In this document: in pieces, positions 17,003-26,580 of the stretch
Position numbering within the stretch: the stretch's first letter is position 1
How the letters are laid out: each line of letters starts with the position of its first letter
Source: Lactobacillus sp.
Lineage (GTDB): Bacteria > Bacillota > Bacilli > Lactobacillales > Lactobacillaceae
Assembly: GCA_022484695.1 (NCBI GenBank)
Contig: JAKVKU010000001.1
Span: 434,001 to 498,000, forward strand
Direction of reading: 5' to 3'
Length of the DNA stretch: 64,000 bases
Notes under the pieces: model-generated
What the model was told of the DNA's origin: nothing
What the model saw: the letters and a program-made list of their open reading frames with translations, nothing else
Databases searched by the model: none
Translations under genes and position numbers: made by a program

Positions 17003-18940
17003 TTAAAATTGATTATGTTTTAAAACGTAATAGAGACCCCAATCTTGGTCGTTAGCCCAAGGATCGTAAAAATGCGCCCGTTGCCCGTTGACACTCAGGG
17101 GATAAACCATGGCACAAGAAGCACTGCCATCGCTGTTAAACAAACTCAAAACAGCTTTGAAGGATTGTTGGGCCTTTTGACTGTATTGCTCGGTGGCAAC
17201 CACCGTTTGTGAGTTTGCAAAAGCTAAGCCGGATAAGGCTGTCCAGTAATGGGGGAAGGTATCTCCCAGCATGCGGCGCTTGCCAAACCAATAGCCGTCC
17301 CAATGGCGAATGGCCACTTCGTTTAAATGATAATCCGGTTGAAAGCCTTCAAATAAATCCAAGGATTTTAATTGCAGGGCGGCCGCCGCTTGATATTTCG
17401 AGTCTCCCGTCAGGCGATAGACGTCAGAGACATATTTGGCAGCCGGGCCCACAATGCTTTGTTCATAGGCCACCTCATGTTCGGGGTAGTTTTGACCTTT
17501 AGCCGTGATGAAATCGGCATGCGCGCGATAGTGGGTTAACAATTCTGCCGCCAAGTCGTCTAATTTAGCCTGTTTGAAGAGCTTGATCGATTCATACATG
17601 GGAATACCAATGGCATAAAAGTGGCCCCCACCCAGCTCATAAAACTTGGTCATGGCTTTGAAGTACCAGGTTAAGTACTGCTTGTCTTGGGTCAATTGAT
17701 ACATTTCTAAGAATAATTGGCCGATCCAAGGGTAGTTATACAAACGGGGTTGGTCGTTATTCCGGGGCGCGTCGTTATAGACGGTGCCATCTTCAGTATT
17801 AAAGAGGGCCCGGAAGACATAAGCCACGTAGGCCTGCAGACTCTTATTGATCCGGTCATCGGGATGATGTCTTAAATAGTGGGCCACTAAAACCCCCATG
17901 CCCACCCGCTCGCGACCACCGTTATGGTCATTCAAGTGGTTGTAATATTGTTGGTGTTCTTCGTTGTCATAGATGAGATAAGCGCCGTTTAAGACACTGT
18001 CAGCATCATGGCATTGTTGCTTGTTCACAATGAAGCTGACCCGTTTTTCGGCAATTTCTTGAAGTTCAGGCGTGGCCAAGAAGGTGGCGTGGGTTGTGTG
18101 GCCCTGGCAAGTGATATCAAAACGGTATTCACCGGGCTTGGTGACGGGATAGTTGACGGTTAAATCTTCAGCTGATTGTTCGTAAGTCCAAGGTTGACCA
18201 TTACAGGTTAGGCTGGGTTTAACGGCGGCGGTCAGGCCGTGAATATGGGCCTTGAAGGTAATCGGCTGATCACCGATGGTTACAAAGTTCTTGGCGGTGA
18301 CATGAATATAGTTTGGCGTGGACCTTAGGATTTTTTCAAAGGCCGCCTTGTCGTCAAACCACTGCAGCTGCCAAGCCAGTTGGTAAGTTTCCCCGGGATG
18401 TAGGGTGAAATTTTCCGGATGTAAAATGATCAAACCCCGATTGTTGCTGACTTCTTCTTCTTTGTCTTGAAAATCATAGCCCCGTTCAACGCTGTAGCCT
18501 TTCAGGGCGCCTTGCTGGAGCACCAGCCCTAAGTGCGGGGCTTCGCCACCTTGGCGCAGAGCCATGATGTAGCTGGATTGTTCCCCGCACCAGATATGGG
18601 AACTGCAGCACTGGGTCAAACCGACGCTGGCCTTCGTGTAATAATCCGGCAAAGGCACGCCAATGCCCAAATGCGTATCTAGGGTCTTGATATCAAAGGC
18701 CGTGTTATTTTGAAAGGTGTAGGTTTCCACCAAAGTGTTAGCGGGGGTCAATTGTCGAGTAACGGTGACATCTAAATCATAAGTGCTTTTGATGCTACCC
18801 CAGATGGCCCCGGCTTTGACCCAATTCATCTGATATTGATCCTGGGGATTGACCAGACTGGTTAACGCGTTATCGGCGTTGGTCTGGAGCGCAAACGCGG
18901 AAGCGCTACCTTCAATGGGGTGGTAGGTTGTGCTGGACAT
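17003..18940 (-). CDS. Predicted six-hairpin (alpha/alpha)6 glycoside hydrolase
   Basis: A 645-residue cytoplasmic protein without signal peptide. The N-terminal half (about residues 1-300) is beta-rich and the C-terminal half (about 320-640) is helical, with aromatic motifs such as YNYPWIGQLFLEMYQ and HWDGYWFGKRRMLGD that suggest an (alpha/alpha)6 barrel. I cannot assign a CAZy family or name catalytic residues with confidence. The ATG at 18940 is chosen because AGGAGG lies 10 bases before it; upstream in-frame codons lack a site. It leads an operon with a GPH symporter and AraC regulator, and its promoter carries a cre-like palindrome, so a role in using an imported glycoside is likely. Confidence 0.62.
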   Translation of the reverse strand: MSSTTYHPIEGSASAFALQTNADNALTSLVNPQDQYQMNWVKAGAIWGSIKSTYDLDVTVTRQLTPANTLVETYTFQNNTAFDIKTLDTHLGIGVPLPDYYTKASVGLTQCCSSHIWCGEQSSYIMALRQGGEAPHLGLVLQQGALKGYSVERGYDFQDKEEEVSNNRGLIILHPENFTLHPGETYQLAWQLQWFDDKAAFEKILRSTPNYIHVTAKNFVTIGDQPITFKAHIHGLTAAVKPSLTCNGQPWTYEQSAEDLTVNYPVTKPGEYRFDITCQGHTTHATFLATPELQEIAEKRVSFIVNKQQCHDADSVLNGAYLIYDNEEHQQYYNHLNDHNGGRERVGMGVLVAHYLRHHPDDRINKSLQAYVAYVFRALFNTEDGTVYNDAPRNNDQPRLYNYPWIGQLFLEMYQLTQDKQYLTWYFKAMTKFYELGGGHFYAIGIPMYESIKLFKQAKLDDLAAELLTHYRAHADFITAKGQNYPEHEVAYEQSIVGPAAKYVSDVYRLTGDSKYQAAAALQLKSLDLFEGFQPDYHLNEVAIRHWDGYWFGKRRMLGDTFPHYWTALSGLAFANSQTVVATEQYSQKAQQSFKAVLSLFNSDGSASCAMVYPLSVNGQRAHFYDPWANDQDWGLYYVLKHNQF

Positions 18941-19079
18941 AATAAGTGTTCCTCCTAATGAATTGTCAGTATTTTGAATAGTTTGCATTAAATTAACGAC
19001 AGGCTTTAAATTTTGCGATGTCAATATAGTTAAAATAACCGGCGATATTTAACTAAGTGCACCAGGATAACAGATAATC

Positions 19080-19106
19080 GGAAAACGTTTTCTGAACTGA
19101 ATTATA
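19080..19106 (-). promoter_or_regulatory. -10 box and cre-like palindrome of the sugar operon
   Basis: On the minus strand TATAAT (19106-19101) is followed by the perfect palindrome GAAAACGTTTTC (19081-19092), a cre-like or LacI-family operator at the expected transcription start. The -35 box is weak. Confidence 0.6.
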
Positions 19107-19200
19107 GCCATTCGTGGGTAAGAATGGAATAGCGTTAGAGCAATCTATCACGATGCTTAAATAATTGGGAATGTTTTAAAAATATTGATTATTGACCACA

Positions 19201-19249
19201 AAAAAACTGAACTATCCCGGCTTGCTGAAGTCGGTGAAATAGTTCAGTT
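19201..19249 (-). terminator. Minus-strand terminator with no obvious gene
   Basis: AACTGAACTAT pairs with ATAGTTCAGTT; the T run is on the minus strand. The gene to its right is on the plus strand, so no known minus transcript ends here. Confidence 0.6.
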
Positions 19250-19396
19250 GATTTAGCCGCCATAAAGCCAGATTGCTGTCCAGGAAAAATTCAGACTTTT
19301 GCCGGTTTTCCTAGGTCTAGGTTATTTGGTAATATGGTATGATTGATAAATACATATCACCGTTCACACAAGATATAGCAGCGTTAGGAGAGAAAC

Positions 19397-21226
19397 ATGC
19401 GGGAGAAACGGAAGCAAAAGAAAACCAAAAAAAAGCGCGAGGATAATTATCGCATTAGCGACTTAGTGCGCTTAATCATGAATTACGCCCATCCTAAGAT
19501 AGGGATATTTATTATTGGCCTGGTCATGGCTGGCATCGGCACCGGGGCATCTTTGACCATTACCAGCCAAATCAAGAAGTTGATCGATACGCCCTTGACC
19601 TCAGGGAAATATGGGTCCTTGATCATCATTTTATTGTTACTGTTTCTATTGAATTTTGCCATGGAAGTGCCTTCTAATTATATGTTAGGCTACGTGGCCA
19701 GTGACGCGGTTTTAAAACTGCGGAAGCGCCTGTGGGCGTTGATCACTAATTTACCCCAGACCTTCTTTAAGAAAAATGAAAGTGGCGTTATCGCCAGTCG
19801 GGTGTTAAATGATACCCAGCTGATCTATAACTTGATTGCCACCAGCCTACCCTCGAACATCACCGGCCTCATCTCTTTGGTGGGGGCCTTTATTATGATG
19901 TGGGTCCTAAGTTGGCGTTTGACCTTGATGATGTTAGTGGCAATTCCACTGATGGCCGTCATCGCCGTCCCCCTGGCCCAAAAGCTCAGCAAAATCTCCA
20001 AGCGGGTCCAAAGTCAATTGGCCAATGCCATCAATGACGTGACCCAAATGGCCCGGAATGACAATCTCATCAAGAGCTTTAATGAAGAAAAATTTTCGCA
20101 AAAAATTGGTTACACCGGTATGCGTAATTTATTTAAATCCAACATGCAGCAATTGAAGATTATGAGCTTTTTGACCCCCCTCATTGGCGTGTTGTTGTTG
20201 GCCATTATCTTCACCATTGTGTTGTATGGCCGCTATACCATTACCACCGGGCAAATGACCGCCGGGGGCTTGATGGCTTATTTCATCTTCATGTTCCAGA
20301 TGATCAGCCCTGCCGCCGGTTTAATGGCCTTTTACACCAACTTGAAGACGGTAACTGGGGCCACGGACCGGATTCAAAAGATTCTAGAAGTCCCCGAAGA
20401 ACGCAAAAATCTGGAGGGTCTGAAGATTGGCACCATCCGCACCCTGGAATTCCAACATGTGTCCTTCACCTATCCCGACAGCCAACAATTGGCCTTGGAC
20501 GATGTGTCCTTTAAGGTGAATATTGGTGAAAAAACGGCTTTGATTGGGCCCAGTGGCAGCGGGAAGAGCACGATTTTAGCGTTGATCGAAGGCTTTTATT
20601 TACCAGACGAGGGTCAAATTATCATCAACGGAGAACCCATTGAAAATATCAATTTAGTCACCTTGCGCCAAGCCATGGGCTACGCTTCTCAAAGCATCAA
20701 AGTCGTCCCTGGTACGGTCCGGGATAACTTAGTTTTAGGCGAAGTTGATATCCCTGATGAACAGCTGTGGGACGCTTTAAAACAGGTAGATTTGGACCAG
20801 ACGGTTAAAGAACTGCCGGACCAATTAGAAACCAATATTGGTGAACAAGGGGATATGCTCTCCGGGGGGCAAGTCCAGCGTTTGTCCGTGGCCCGGGTAT
20901 TGTTAAAACAGGCCAAGACCTTGCTGTTAGATGAAATCACGTCTAACTTGGACCCGGAAAATGTCCAGCGGATCACGGATATCATTGAAAAGCTGAATCA
21001 AGATCGGGGCCATACCATCATCAATGCCACCCATAATATGGCCACCATCCAGGACTATACCAAAGTCATCCGCATTGAACGGGGGAAATTAGTACCCGTC
21101 ACAGCTGCCGAACCAACCGCTGAAACCAAGGATACAACCGCTGGTGAAACGGCCCCAACTGACCAAGGCCCCACGGACCAACCCGGCCCTGATGTCCCAT
21201 TGGCCGATTCTGAAACTACGAGTTAA
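19397..21226 (+). CDS. ABC exporter, fused permease and ATPase (MsbA/LmrA type)
   Basis: A 609-residue half-transporter that would work as a homodimer at the membrane. Residues about 25-330 form the six-helix permease; the ATPase follows, with Walker A GPSGSGKST (384-392), signature LSGGQ (488-492), and Walker B LLLDE (509-513). The last 45 residues are a Thr/Pro/Asp-rich tail not needed for the fold. The N-terminus is very basic (KRKQKKTKKKR). TTAGGAGAG lies before the ATG. It is monocistronic and ends at a terminator. Drug or lipid export is usual for the family; the substrate is unknown here. Confidence 0.88.
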   Translation: MREKRKQKKTKKKREDNYRISDLVRLIMNYAHPKIGIFIIGLVMAGIGTGASLTITSQIKKLIDTPLTSGKYGSLIIILLLLFLLNFAMEVPSNYMLGYVASDAVLKLRKRLWALITNLPQTFFKKNESGVIASRVLNDTQLIYNLIATSLPSNITGLISLVGAFIMMWVLSWRLTLMMLVAIPLMAVIAVPLAQKLSKISKRVQSQLANAINDVTQMARNDNLIKSFNEEKFSQKIGYTGMRNLFKSNMQQLKIMSFLTPLIGVLLLAIIFTIVLYGRYTITTGQMTAGGLMAYFIFMFQMISPAAGLMAFYTNLKTVTGATDRIQKILEVPEERKNLEGLKIGTIRTLEFQHVSFTYPDSQQLALDDVSFKVNIGEKTALIGPSGSGKSTILALIEGFYLPDEGQIIINGEPIENINLVTLRQAMGYASQSIKVVPGTVRDNLVLGEVDIPDEQLWDALKQVDLDQTVKELPDQLETNIGEQGDMLSGGQVQRLSVARVLLKQAKTLLLDEITSNLDPENVQRITDIIEKLNQDRGHTIINATHNMATIQDYTKVIRIERGKLVPVTAAEPTAETKDTTAGETAPTDQGPTDQPGPDVPLADSETTS

Positions 21227-21230
21227 ACTT

Positions 21231-21283
21231 AAAAACGTGACGCTTTCAAGCCGATTCCTTGGCCTGAAAACAGCACGTTTTTT
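21231..21283 (+). terminator. Terminator of the ABC exporter gene
   Basis: AAAAACGTG pairs with CACGTTTTTT, with further pairing inside the loop. Confidence 0.75.
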
Positions 21284-21312
21284 AAATCACGCTAATTCTG
21301 AAAACGATAATA

Positions 21313-21321
21313 TGTTATAAT
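21313..21321 (+). promoter_or_regulatory. Extended -10 promoter of the ligase operon
   Basis: TGTTATAAT is a full extended -10 element; no good -35 box is seen. It lies about 70 bases before the ATP-grasp gene. Confidence 0.6.
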
Positions 21322-21388
21322 TTGAACGTGAATTTTTTTAACAAAAAATAAATCAAACTAAAAACGTAATGTAGAATATTGGAGAGTT

Positions 21389-22657
21389 ATGACACAAAAT
21401 TTAGAGTTTACACCAATTTTATTGGGCAGCGATATCAATGCATATGGCATGGCCCGTTCTTTCAATGAAGCTTATGGTATTAACGTCAAGGCCTTGGCAG
21501 CCGTACCTTTAGCCCCAACCCGGTATTCCAAGATCATTGATCTGGAATTCCACGATGGCTTTGAAGAAGATCCTGTTTTTATCAATGTGATGACCGAAGT
21601 GGCCAAACGCTACGCTGACCACCAAGAGCCCGTGATTTTGATCGCCATGGGGGATGGGTATGCGGAACTGATCGCCAAACATAAGGATTTCCTAGAGCAG
21701 ACTTTCGTTTGCCCATACATTGATTACGACTTGTTGCGTCAATTGAACAACAAGGAAAACTTTTACAAGATTTGTGAACAGTACAATTTACCTTATCCCA
21801 ACACCAAAATCATCACCAAGGATATGTATACCCAAAAGACCGACTTGGATGTGCCCTTTGAATTTCCGGTGGCCTTAAAGCCCGCCAACAGTGTGGAATG
21901 GTTGGATATTCATTTTGAAGGCCGGAAGAAAGCCTTTGTGATCCACGACCAAGCCGAATATGATGACATTGTGGCCAAAATTTACGATAATGGGTATACT
22001 TCCGATTTGATCTTGCAGGACTTTATCCCCGGGGATGACTCCAACATGCGGGTCTTAAACGCCTATGTGGACCAAAATCACCAAGTGAAGATGATGTGTC
22101 TAGGCCATCCCCTATTGGAAGACCCAACGCCTGCAGCCATTGGGAACTACGTGGCCATCTTGCCCGAGTACAATCAAGAAATTTATGAAATGATTCAAAA
22201 ATTCTTAGAAGATATCAAATACACCGGCTTTGCCAACTTTGATATGAAATATGATCGTCGCGACGGCCAGTTCAAGATTTTTGAAATCAACTTGCGCCAA
22301 GGCCGTAGTAGCTTCTTTGTGACCTTAAACGGCTATAACTTGGCCACTTACCTAGTGGCAGACTACGTCACCGGCAACCTAAGCGAACAGCCTACGGTCT
22401 ATGGCAACCAAAACAAAGCCAAGCGCATGCTGTGGCTGGGCGTACCTGCCAAGGTCTTCAAGCGCTATGCCGCCGACAACGAGTATTTGCAAGAAGCTTT
22501 GGAATTGATCAACACCAACCGTTGTGGCACCACAGTCTTTTATAAAAAAGACATGTCCTTAAAACGTTGGGTATTATTGAAGTACATGTTCCACAATTAT
22601 GTCCCCCGTTATAAAAAATATTTTGCAGAAAATAAAGGCCAAGCTGACGAACAATAA
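21389..22657 (+). CDS. ATP-grasp carboxylate-amine ligase, possibly D-aspartate ligase
   Basis: A 422-residue cytoplasmic protein with an N-terminal nucleotide-binding-like domain (LLGSDINAYGMARSF, about 9-25) and a central ATP-grasp fold (about 120-340; FPVALKPANS, DYVTGNLSEQ region). Proteins of this size and layout include the D-aspartate ligases that add D-Asp to the lysine side chain of the peptidoglycan precursor in enterococci, lactococci and some lactobacilli. No aspartate racemase gene is adjacent, so the substrate is not proven. It leads a probable operon with a universal stress protein, PepO and a lipoprotein hydrolase, spaced 15-41 bases apart. Confidence 0.6.
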   Translation: MTQNLEFTPILLGSDINAYGMARSFNEAYGINVKALAAVPLAPTRYSKIIDLEFHDGFEEDPVFINVMTEVAKRYADHQEPVILIAMGDGYAELIAKHKDFLEQTFVCPYIDYDLLRQLNNKENFYKICEQYNLPYPNTKIITKDMYTQKTDLDVPFEFPVALKPANSVEWLDIHFEGRKKAFVIHDQAEYDDIVAKIYDNGYTSDLILQDFIPGDDSNMRVLNAYVDQNHQVKMMCLGHPLLEDPTPAAIGNYVAILPEYNQEIYEMIQKFLEDIKYTGFANFDMKYDRRDGQFKIFEINLRQGRSSFFVTLNGYNLATYLVADYVTGNLSEQPTVYGNQNKAKRMLWLGVPAKVFKRYAADNEYLQEALELINTNRCGTTVFYKKDMSLKRWVLLKYMFHNYVPRYKKYFAENKGQADEQ

Positions 22658-22698
22658 GCTAACTTTGGTCAATTGGCACCTATTGGGAGGTTCCTCTG

Positions 22699-23163
22699 AT
22701 GAAAGAATTAACTGACTTTGAAGTGAAGATCCACCGTTACAACCGGATTTTAGTCGCCATCGATAGTGATGACTTCGTGTCCTCTAAACCCGCCTTTGAG
22801 TATGCCTGTACCACGGCGCGGCTATTTAATATTCCCCTAGGGGTGGTCACGGTTTTAGAGACCGGGGATTTGAACATTTTCCAAACCCTGTCCCCAGATA
22901 CCTTGGGTGATCGCCGCAGTGAAGTGGCCCATTTAGTGGACGGTTATGTGGAAAAGGCCAAAGCATTCGGTGTTTTAGAAGTGACCCCGTACCTTTCTGA
23001 AGGTAAGCCGGGCCATGTGATCGTGGATACCATCATCCCGGAATTTAAACCGGATCTGGTGGTAGTGGGCTCTGAACGTAAAAATAACCGCAGTACCATT
23101 GGTTCCCAAGCGGCCCATATCGTCCGCTATGCCCCATGTTCCGTGATTGTTGTCCGTAACTAA
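22699..23163 (+). CDS. Universal stress protein, UspA family
   Basis: A 154-residue protein with the Usp fold: an opening strand YNRILVAIDSDD (13-24) and the C-terminal nucleotide-binding loop VVGSERKN...STIGSQAAHIV, ending in APCSVIVVRN. It is a small cytoplasmic stress protein that probably binds ATP. GGGAGG precedes the ATG. Its place between the ATP-grasp ligase and PepO suggests co-expression, but no specific partner is indicated. Confidence 0.87.
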   Translation: MKELTDFEVKIHRYNRILVAIDSDDFVSSKPAFEYACTTARLFNIPLGVVTVLETGDLNIFQTLSPDTLGDRRSEVAHLVDGYVEKAKAFGVLEVTPYLSEGKPGHVIVDTIIPEFKPDLVVVGSERKNNRSTIGSQAAHIVRYAPCSVIVVRN

Positions 23164-23183
23164 GCTTTTAAGGAGGTCTTTTA

Positions 23184-25079
23184 ATGCCTGATGTAACTTA
23201 TCGTCAAGATTTATACGCAGCCGTCAATGGTGCCTGGGAAAAAACAGCCGTTATTCCAAATGATAAACCCACAACCGGGGGCTTTGCCGATTTAGCCATC
23301 GATGTGGAAAAGAATCTGATGCAGGATTTAGCTGATTTTGAAAGTGGCGCCAAGGCTTATGATAACCCGCTAATGGCCAAGGTCGTGGCGTTATACCGCA
23401 TCGCCAAAGACTTCCAAAAGCGTGATCAAGACAACTTTGCCCCCGTGGCCCCAGATTTAAAACGGGTGGCTGACTTAAAGGATTTTGCCGATTTACAGGC
23501 CCAACTCAGCGACTGGTATAAGACTTTGCCAACGCCTTTTGGCATTCAAGTGGATGCGGACATGAAGGATACGGCCAAAAATGTGGTTTACGCCTTTGCC
23601 CCTAGTCTATTTCTGCCGGATAAACCTTACTATGATGCGGATAACGAAAACGGCCAACAATTGCTGGCGGCCTTTAAGAAAATGGCCCTGCAGTTGTTAC
23701 AAATGGTGGACAAGACTGAAGACGAGGCCAAAGCGCTGTTGGATCAAGCCTTGAAATTTGATGCCAGCTTAGTGCCCTTTGTGAAAAGTGCAGAGGAATG
23801 GGCGGATTACACCGCCATGTATAACCCCAAGGACTTTGCCACCTTTAGTCACTATAGCCAGCAGTTAGATTTGGGCCAATTGGTCCAGGATTTAGTGGCC
23901 GCCAAACCTGACAAGGTCATTGTGGCGGAGCCAAAATTCTATGAACACATCAATGAAATTTTGACCCCAGCAACTTTTGTTAATTTGAAGGCCTGGTTGT
24001 ATTTGAATACCCTGCTCAGCGCCACCGGCAGCCTTTCAGAGGAATTCCGTCAAGTGGGCGGCCAATATCACCGGGCTTTGTCCGGCAGCAAGGTGGCCAT
24101 GTCCCAAACTAAAAGTGCCTATTATATCGCCACCAACCGCTTCAGCCAATTGGTGGGGGATTATTATGGGCGGACTTATTTTGGCGATGCGGCCCGGCAA
24201 GATGTGCGCCAAATGGTGCAAAAGATGATCGACGTCTATAAAAAGCGCCTGGCCCAAAATGACTGGCTCAGTGAAGCCACGAAAACCAAGGCGATTTTGA
24301 AATTGAGCAAAATCGTCATTAAAGTGGGTTATCCCGATAAAATCAAACCAATTTACGAAAAAATGCAAGTGGACCCTAATAAGTCCTTATATGCCGTGTT
24401 GAAAGACATTAGCCAAGTGGCCTTAGCCGATCAATTGGCCAAGTTCAAAAAGCCCGTGGATCGTACGGAATGGGGGATGCCGGCGCAAATGGTCAATGCC
24501 ATGTACGACCCTTCTCGCAATGACATCACTTTCCCAGCGGCTATTTTGCAGGCGCCATTTTACAGTTTGAACCAAACCAGCAGTCAAAACTATGGCGGCA
24601 TTGGCGCGGTGATTGCCCATGAAATTTCCCATGCCTTTGATAACAATGGCGCTAAATTTGATGAATATGGCAATATGAACAACTGGTGGACCGATGAAGA
24701 TTATAGTATTTTTAAAAAGTTGACCCAGGCCATGATTGAAGAATTTGATGGCTTGCCATTTGCCGGGGGTAAAGTCAACGGCAAACTGGTGGTTTCTGAA
24801 AACGTCGCGGATGCCGGGGGCTTGAGTTGTGCCTTAGAAGCGGCTAAAAACGAACCGGAAACGGACTTAAAAGCCTTCTTCATCAACTGGGCTCGGATTT
24901 GGCGCATGAAAGCTGCCAAGCAATACCGGCAATTGTTATTAGCCACCGATGTCCATGCCCCCAATGTGTTACGGGCCAATGAACAACCCAAGAATTTGGC
25001 GGATTTTTATACCACCTTTGGCGTTGAACCCGGGGATGGCATGTATCTAGCCCCAGAAAAGCGGGTCAAGATTTGGTAA
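23184..25079 (+). CDS. pepO: Endopeptidase O, M13 (neprilysin) family
   Basis: A 631-residue zinc metallopeptidase that cuts internal bonds of oligopeptides in the cytoplasm; no signal peptide is present. The zinc site HEISH (H479, E480, H483) and the third ligand E539 in ENVADAGG are intact, and the family motif NAMYDP...FPAAILQAPF precedes them. The C-terminus ends in VKIW, as in M13 enzymes. AAGGAGG lies before the ATG. It follows the Usp gene by 20 bases and precedes the lipoprotein hydrolase by 16, so it sits in a four-gene unit. Confidence 0.92.
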   Translation: MPDVTYRQDLYAAVNGAWEKTAVIPNDKPTTGGFADLAIDVEKNLMQDLADFESGAKAYDNPLMAKVVALYRIAKDFQKRDQDNFAPVAPDLKRVADLKDFADLQAQLSDWYKTLPTPFGIQVDADMKDTAKNVVYAFAPSLFLPDKPYYDADNENGQQLLAAFKKMALQLLQMVDKTEDEAKALLDQALKFDASLVPFVKSAEEWADYTAMYNPKDFATFSHYSQQLDLGQLVQDLVAAKPDKVIVAEPKFYEHINEILTPATFVNLKAWLYLNTLLSATGSLSEEFRQVGGQYHRALSGSKVAMSQTKSAYYIATNRFSQLVGDYYGRTYFGDAARQDVRQMVQKMIDVYKKRLAQNDWLSEATKTKAILKLSKIVIKVGYPDKIKPIYEKMQVDPNKSLYAVLKDISQVALADQLAKFKKPVDRTEWGMPAQMVNAMYDPSRNDITFPAAILQAPFYSLNQTSSQNYGGIGAVIAHEISHAFDNNGAKFDEYGNMNNWWTDEDYSIFKKLTQAMIEEFDGLPFAGGKVNGKLVVSENVADAGGLSCALEAAKNEPETDLKAFFINWARIWRMKAAKQYRQLLLATDVHAPNVLRANEQPKNLADFYTTFGVEPGDGMYLAPEKRVKIW

Positions 25080-25095
25080 TTGGGAGGTAAGCGCG

Positions 25096-26007
25096 TTGTT
25101 CAAGTCAGTTAAAGCGCGTTTCTTGTTCCTGGGACTTTGTTTGGTGCTGCTCAGTGTGTTGGGCGCTTGCAGCAATCAGTCGAATTCAGACAAGGCCAGC
25201 AGCTCACAAAAAACGACAAAAGTTAAAAAGAACGTTCCAAAAATCGAAAAAGTCGGGCCTAAAGTTACGGCCGTTATCTACCTCCACGGTTATGGGGGTT
25301 CAGCTGATGGCATGTCCTATCTGGTGCAACAAGCCCGGCTTCACGATAATAACACCAGTGATATCGTGGCCACTGTGCAAGATAATGGGGACTTTAAGTT
25401 GTCCCAGGCGCCAGATCCCAACGTCCAGTATCCCTTGATTCGGGTGACCTTTAGCAGCAACAAGTTGATGCCAGAAACAACGGCTAAAATCATGACCCGG
25501 TTTTTGAAAAAACTCAAAAGCCAATATGGGGTCCAACAAATTGATGCCGTGGGCCATTCCGCCGGTAGTGTGGCTTGGATCGACTATGCCTTCACTGCGG
25601 CCAATACCAAGGATCAACCCCAATTAAATAAATTAGCGGTCATGGCCAATCACGTGAATGGCTATATTGGCCAGCCCAAGGTCAAGGGGGTCAAACCCCA
25701 CACCAACAGCTTGAGTCCAGTGGGTCAGCCGAAGATCGAGCTGCCCCAGTATCGCCAGCTGTTAAAGCGGCAAAACCACTTTCCTAAGACCACCGCGGTG
25801 TTGAACATCTATGGGGACTTAGAAGATGGTTCTGATTCTGACGGCAGTGTGACCAATGACTCCTCCCGTTCCCTGCAGTACTTGCTGGGTAGTCGGCCGG
25901 CCAGCTACACTGAATTAGAAATCAAGAAAAATCAAGCCGGGCATAGTCAACTGCGGGAAAATCCCAAGGTGGCCCAGGCAATCAATGATTTTATTTTCAA
26001 AAAATAA
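25096..26007 (+). CDS. Lipoprotein alpha/beta hydrolase (DUF915-like)
   Basis: A 303-residue membrane-anchored protein. The signal peptide ends in a lipobox VLGAC (21-25), so Cys25 should be lipidated outside the cell. An alpha/beta hydrolase fold follows, with HGYGG at 64-68 and GHSAGS holding the nucleophile Ser155; the late His in AGHSQL would complete the triad. The TTG at 25096 is chosen because GGAGG lies 8 bases upstream. It is the last gene of the ligase-Usp-PepO unit and is followed by a strong terminator. The substrate is unknown. Confidence 0.82.
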   Translation: MFKSVKARFLFLGLCLVLLSVLGACSNQSNSDKASSSQKTTKVKKNVPKIEKVGPKVTAVIYLHGYGGSADGMSYLVQQARLHDNNTSDIVATVQDNGDFKLSQAPDPNVQYPLIRVTFSSNKLMPETTAKIMTRFLKKLKSQYGVQQIDAVGHSAGSVAWIDYAFTAANTKDQPQLNKLAVMANHVNGYIGQPKVKGVKPHTNSLSPVGQPKIELPQYRQLLKRQNHFPKTTAVLNIYGDLEDGSDSDGSVTNDSSRSLQYLLGSRPASYTELEIKKNQAGHSQLRENPKVAQAINDFIFKK

Positions 26008-26009
26008 AC

Positions 26010-26058
26010 AAAAAAATCTGTTGTCACACCGGCCGAAGTCGGAGGGCAGCAGATTTTT
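26010..26058. terminator. Bidirectional terminator
   Basis: AAAAATCTGTTGTC pairs with GGCAGCAGATTTTT between convergent genes. Confidence 0.85.
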
Positions 26059-26060
26059 GG

Positions 26061-26441
26061 TTAACGGGCGGGGTTTTCTTTGATGGATTCTGGATCGGTG
26101 AAATCGATGAAGCCAACGTTATCATCGATTGACCCGATATCCCCAGATAATTCCATGGTGCTATAGGTGGGTTTGAATTTAACGGTCATGTTTTCGTCCA
26201 GACTGTCTTTGGAATAGCCCTTCACGTAGATCTTGCCTAAATTGGAATCAATGGTGTCGTCATAAGTGTCCAAGGACATATCCGGCCCAATGATGTTGAT
26301 GGAAAATTGCACTTGCATATGAATCATGGCATGTTGGGAATAAGGGCCAACGCCATCTTCAAAAGTTAATAGTAACCGATCGCCGTCTTTCCAGTTTTCT
26401 TTAATTTTAGCGACGGTGTGATCATCAAATGTGACATGCAT
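26061..26441 (-). CDS. HesB/YqkB-like protein without cysteines
   Basis: A 126-residue protein resembling the Firmicutes YqkB/HesB-like iron-sulfur biosynthesis family (FDDHTVAKI opening, LLLTFEDGVGPYS, central beta core). The whole sequence contains no cysteine, so it cannot hold a cluster in the manner of canonical A-type carriers such as IscA. The family link rests on overall pattern and is moderate. GGAGG lies upstream of the ATG. The gene stands alone. Confidence 0.6.
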   Translation of the reverse strand: MHVTFDDHTVAKIKENWKDGDRLLLTFEDGVGPYSQHAMIHMQVQFSINIIGPDMSLDTYDDTIDSNLGKIYVKGYSKDSLDENMTVKFKPTYSTMELSGDIGSIDDNVGFIDFTDPESIKENPAR

Positions 26442-26580
26442 GGTGAAAACCTCCTAGTTTTTATATCCTTCGAATACCTTCAATTACACTCTCATTGTAA
26501 TGTTTACCAAGGGAAAGGCAACTATTTCGACTCGCAATAAACCCATGTCACGCATGATTTTAAGGAAGCGGGGGATAACC

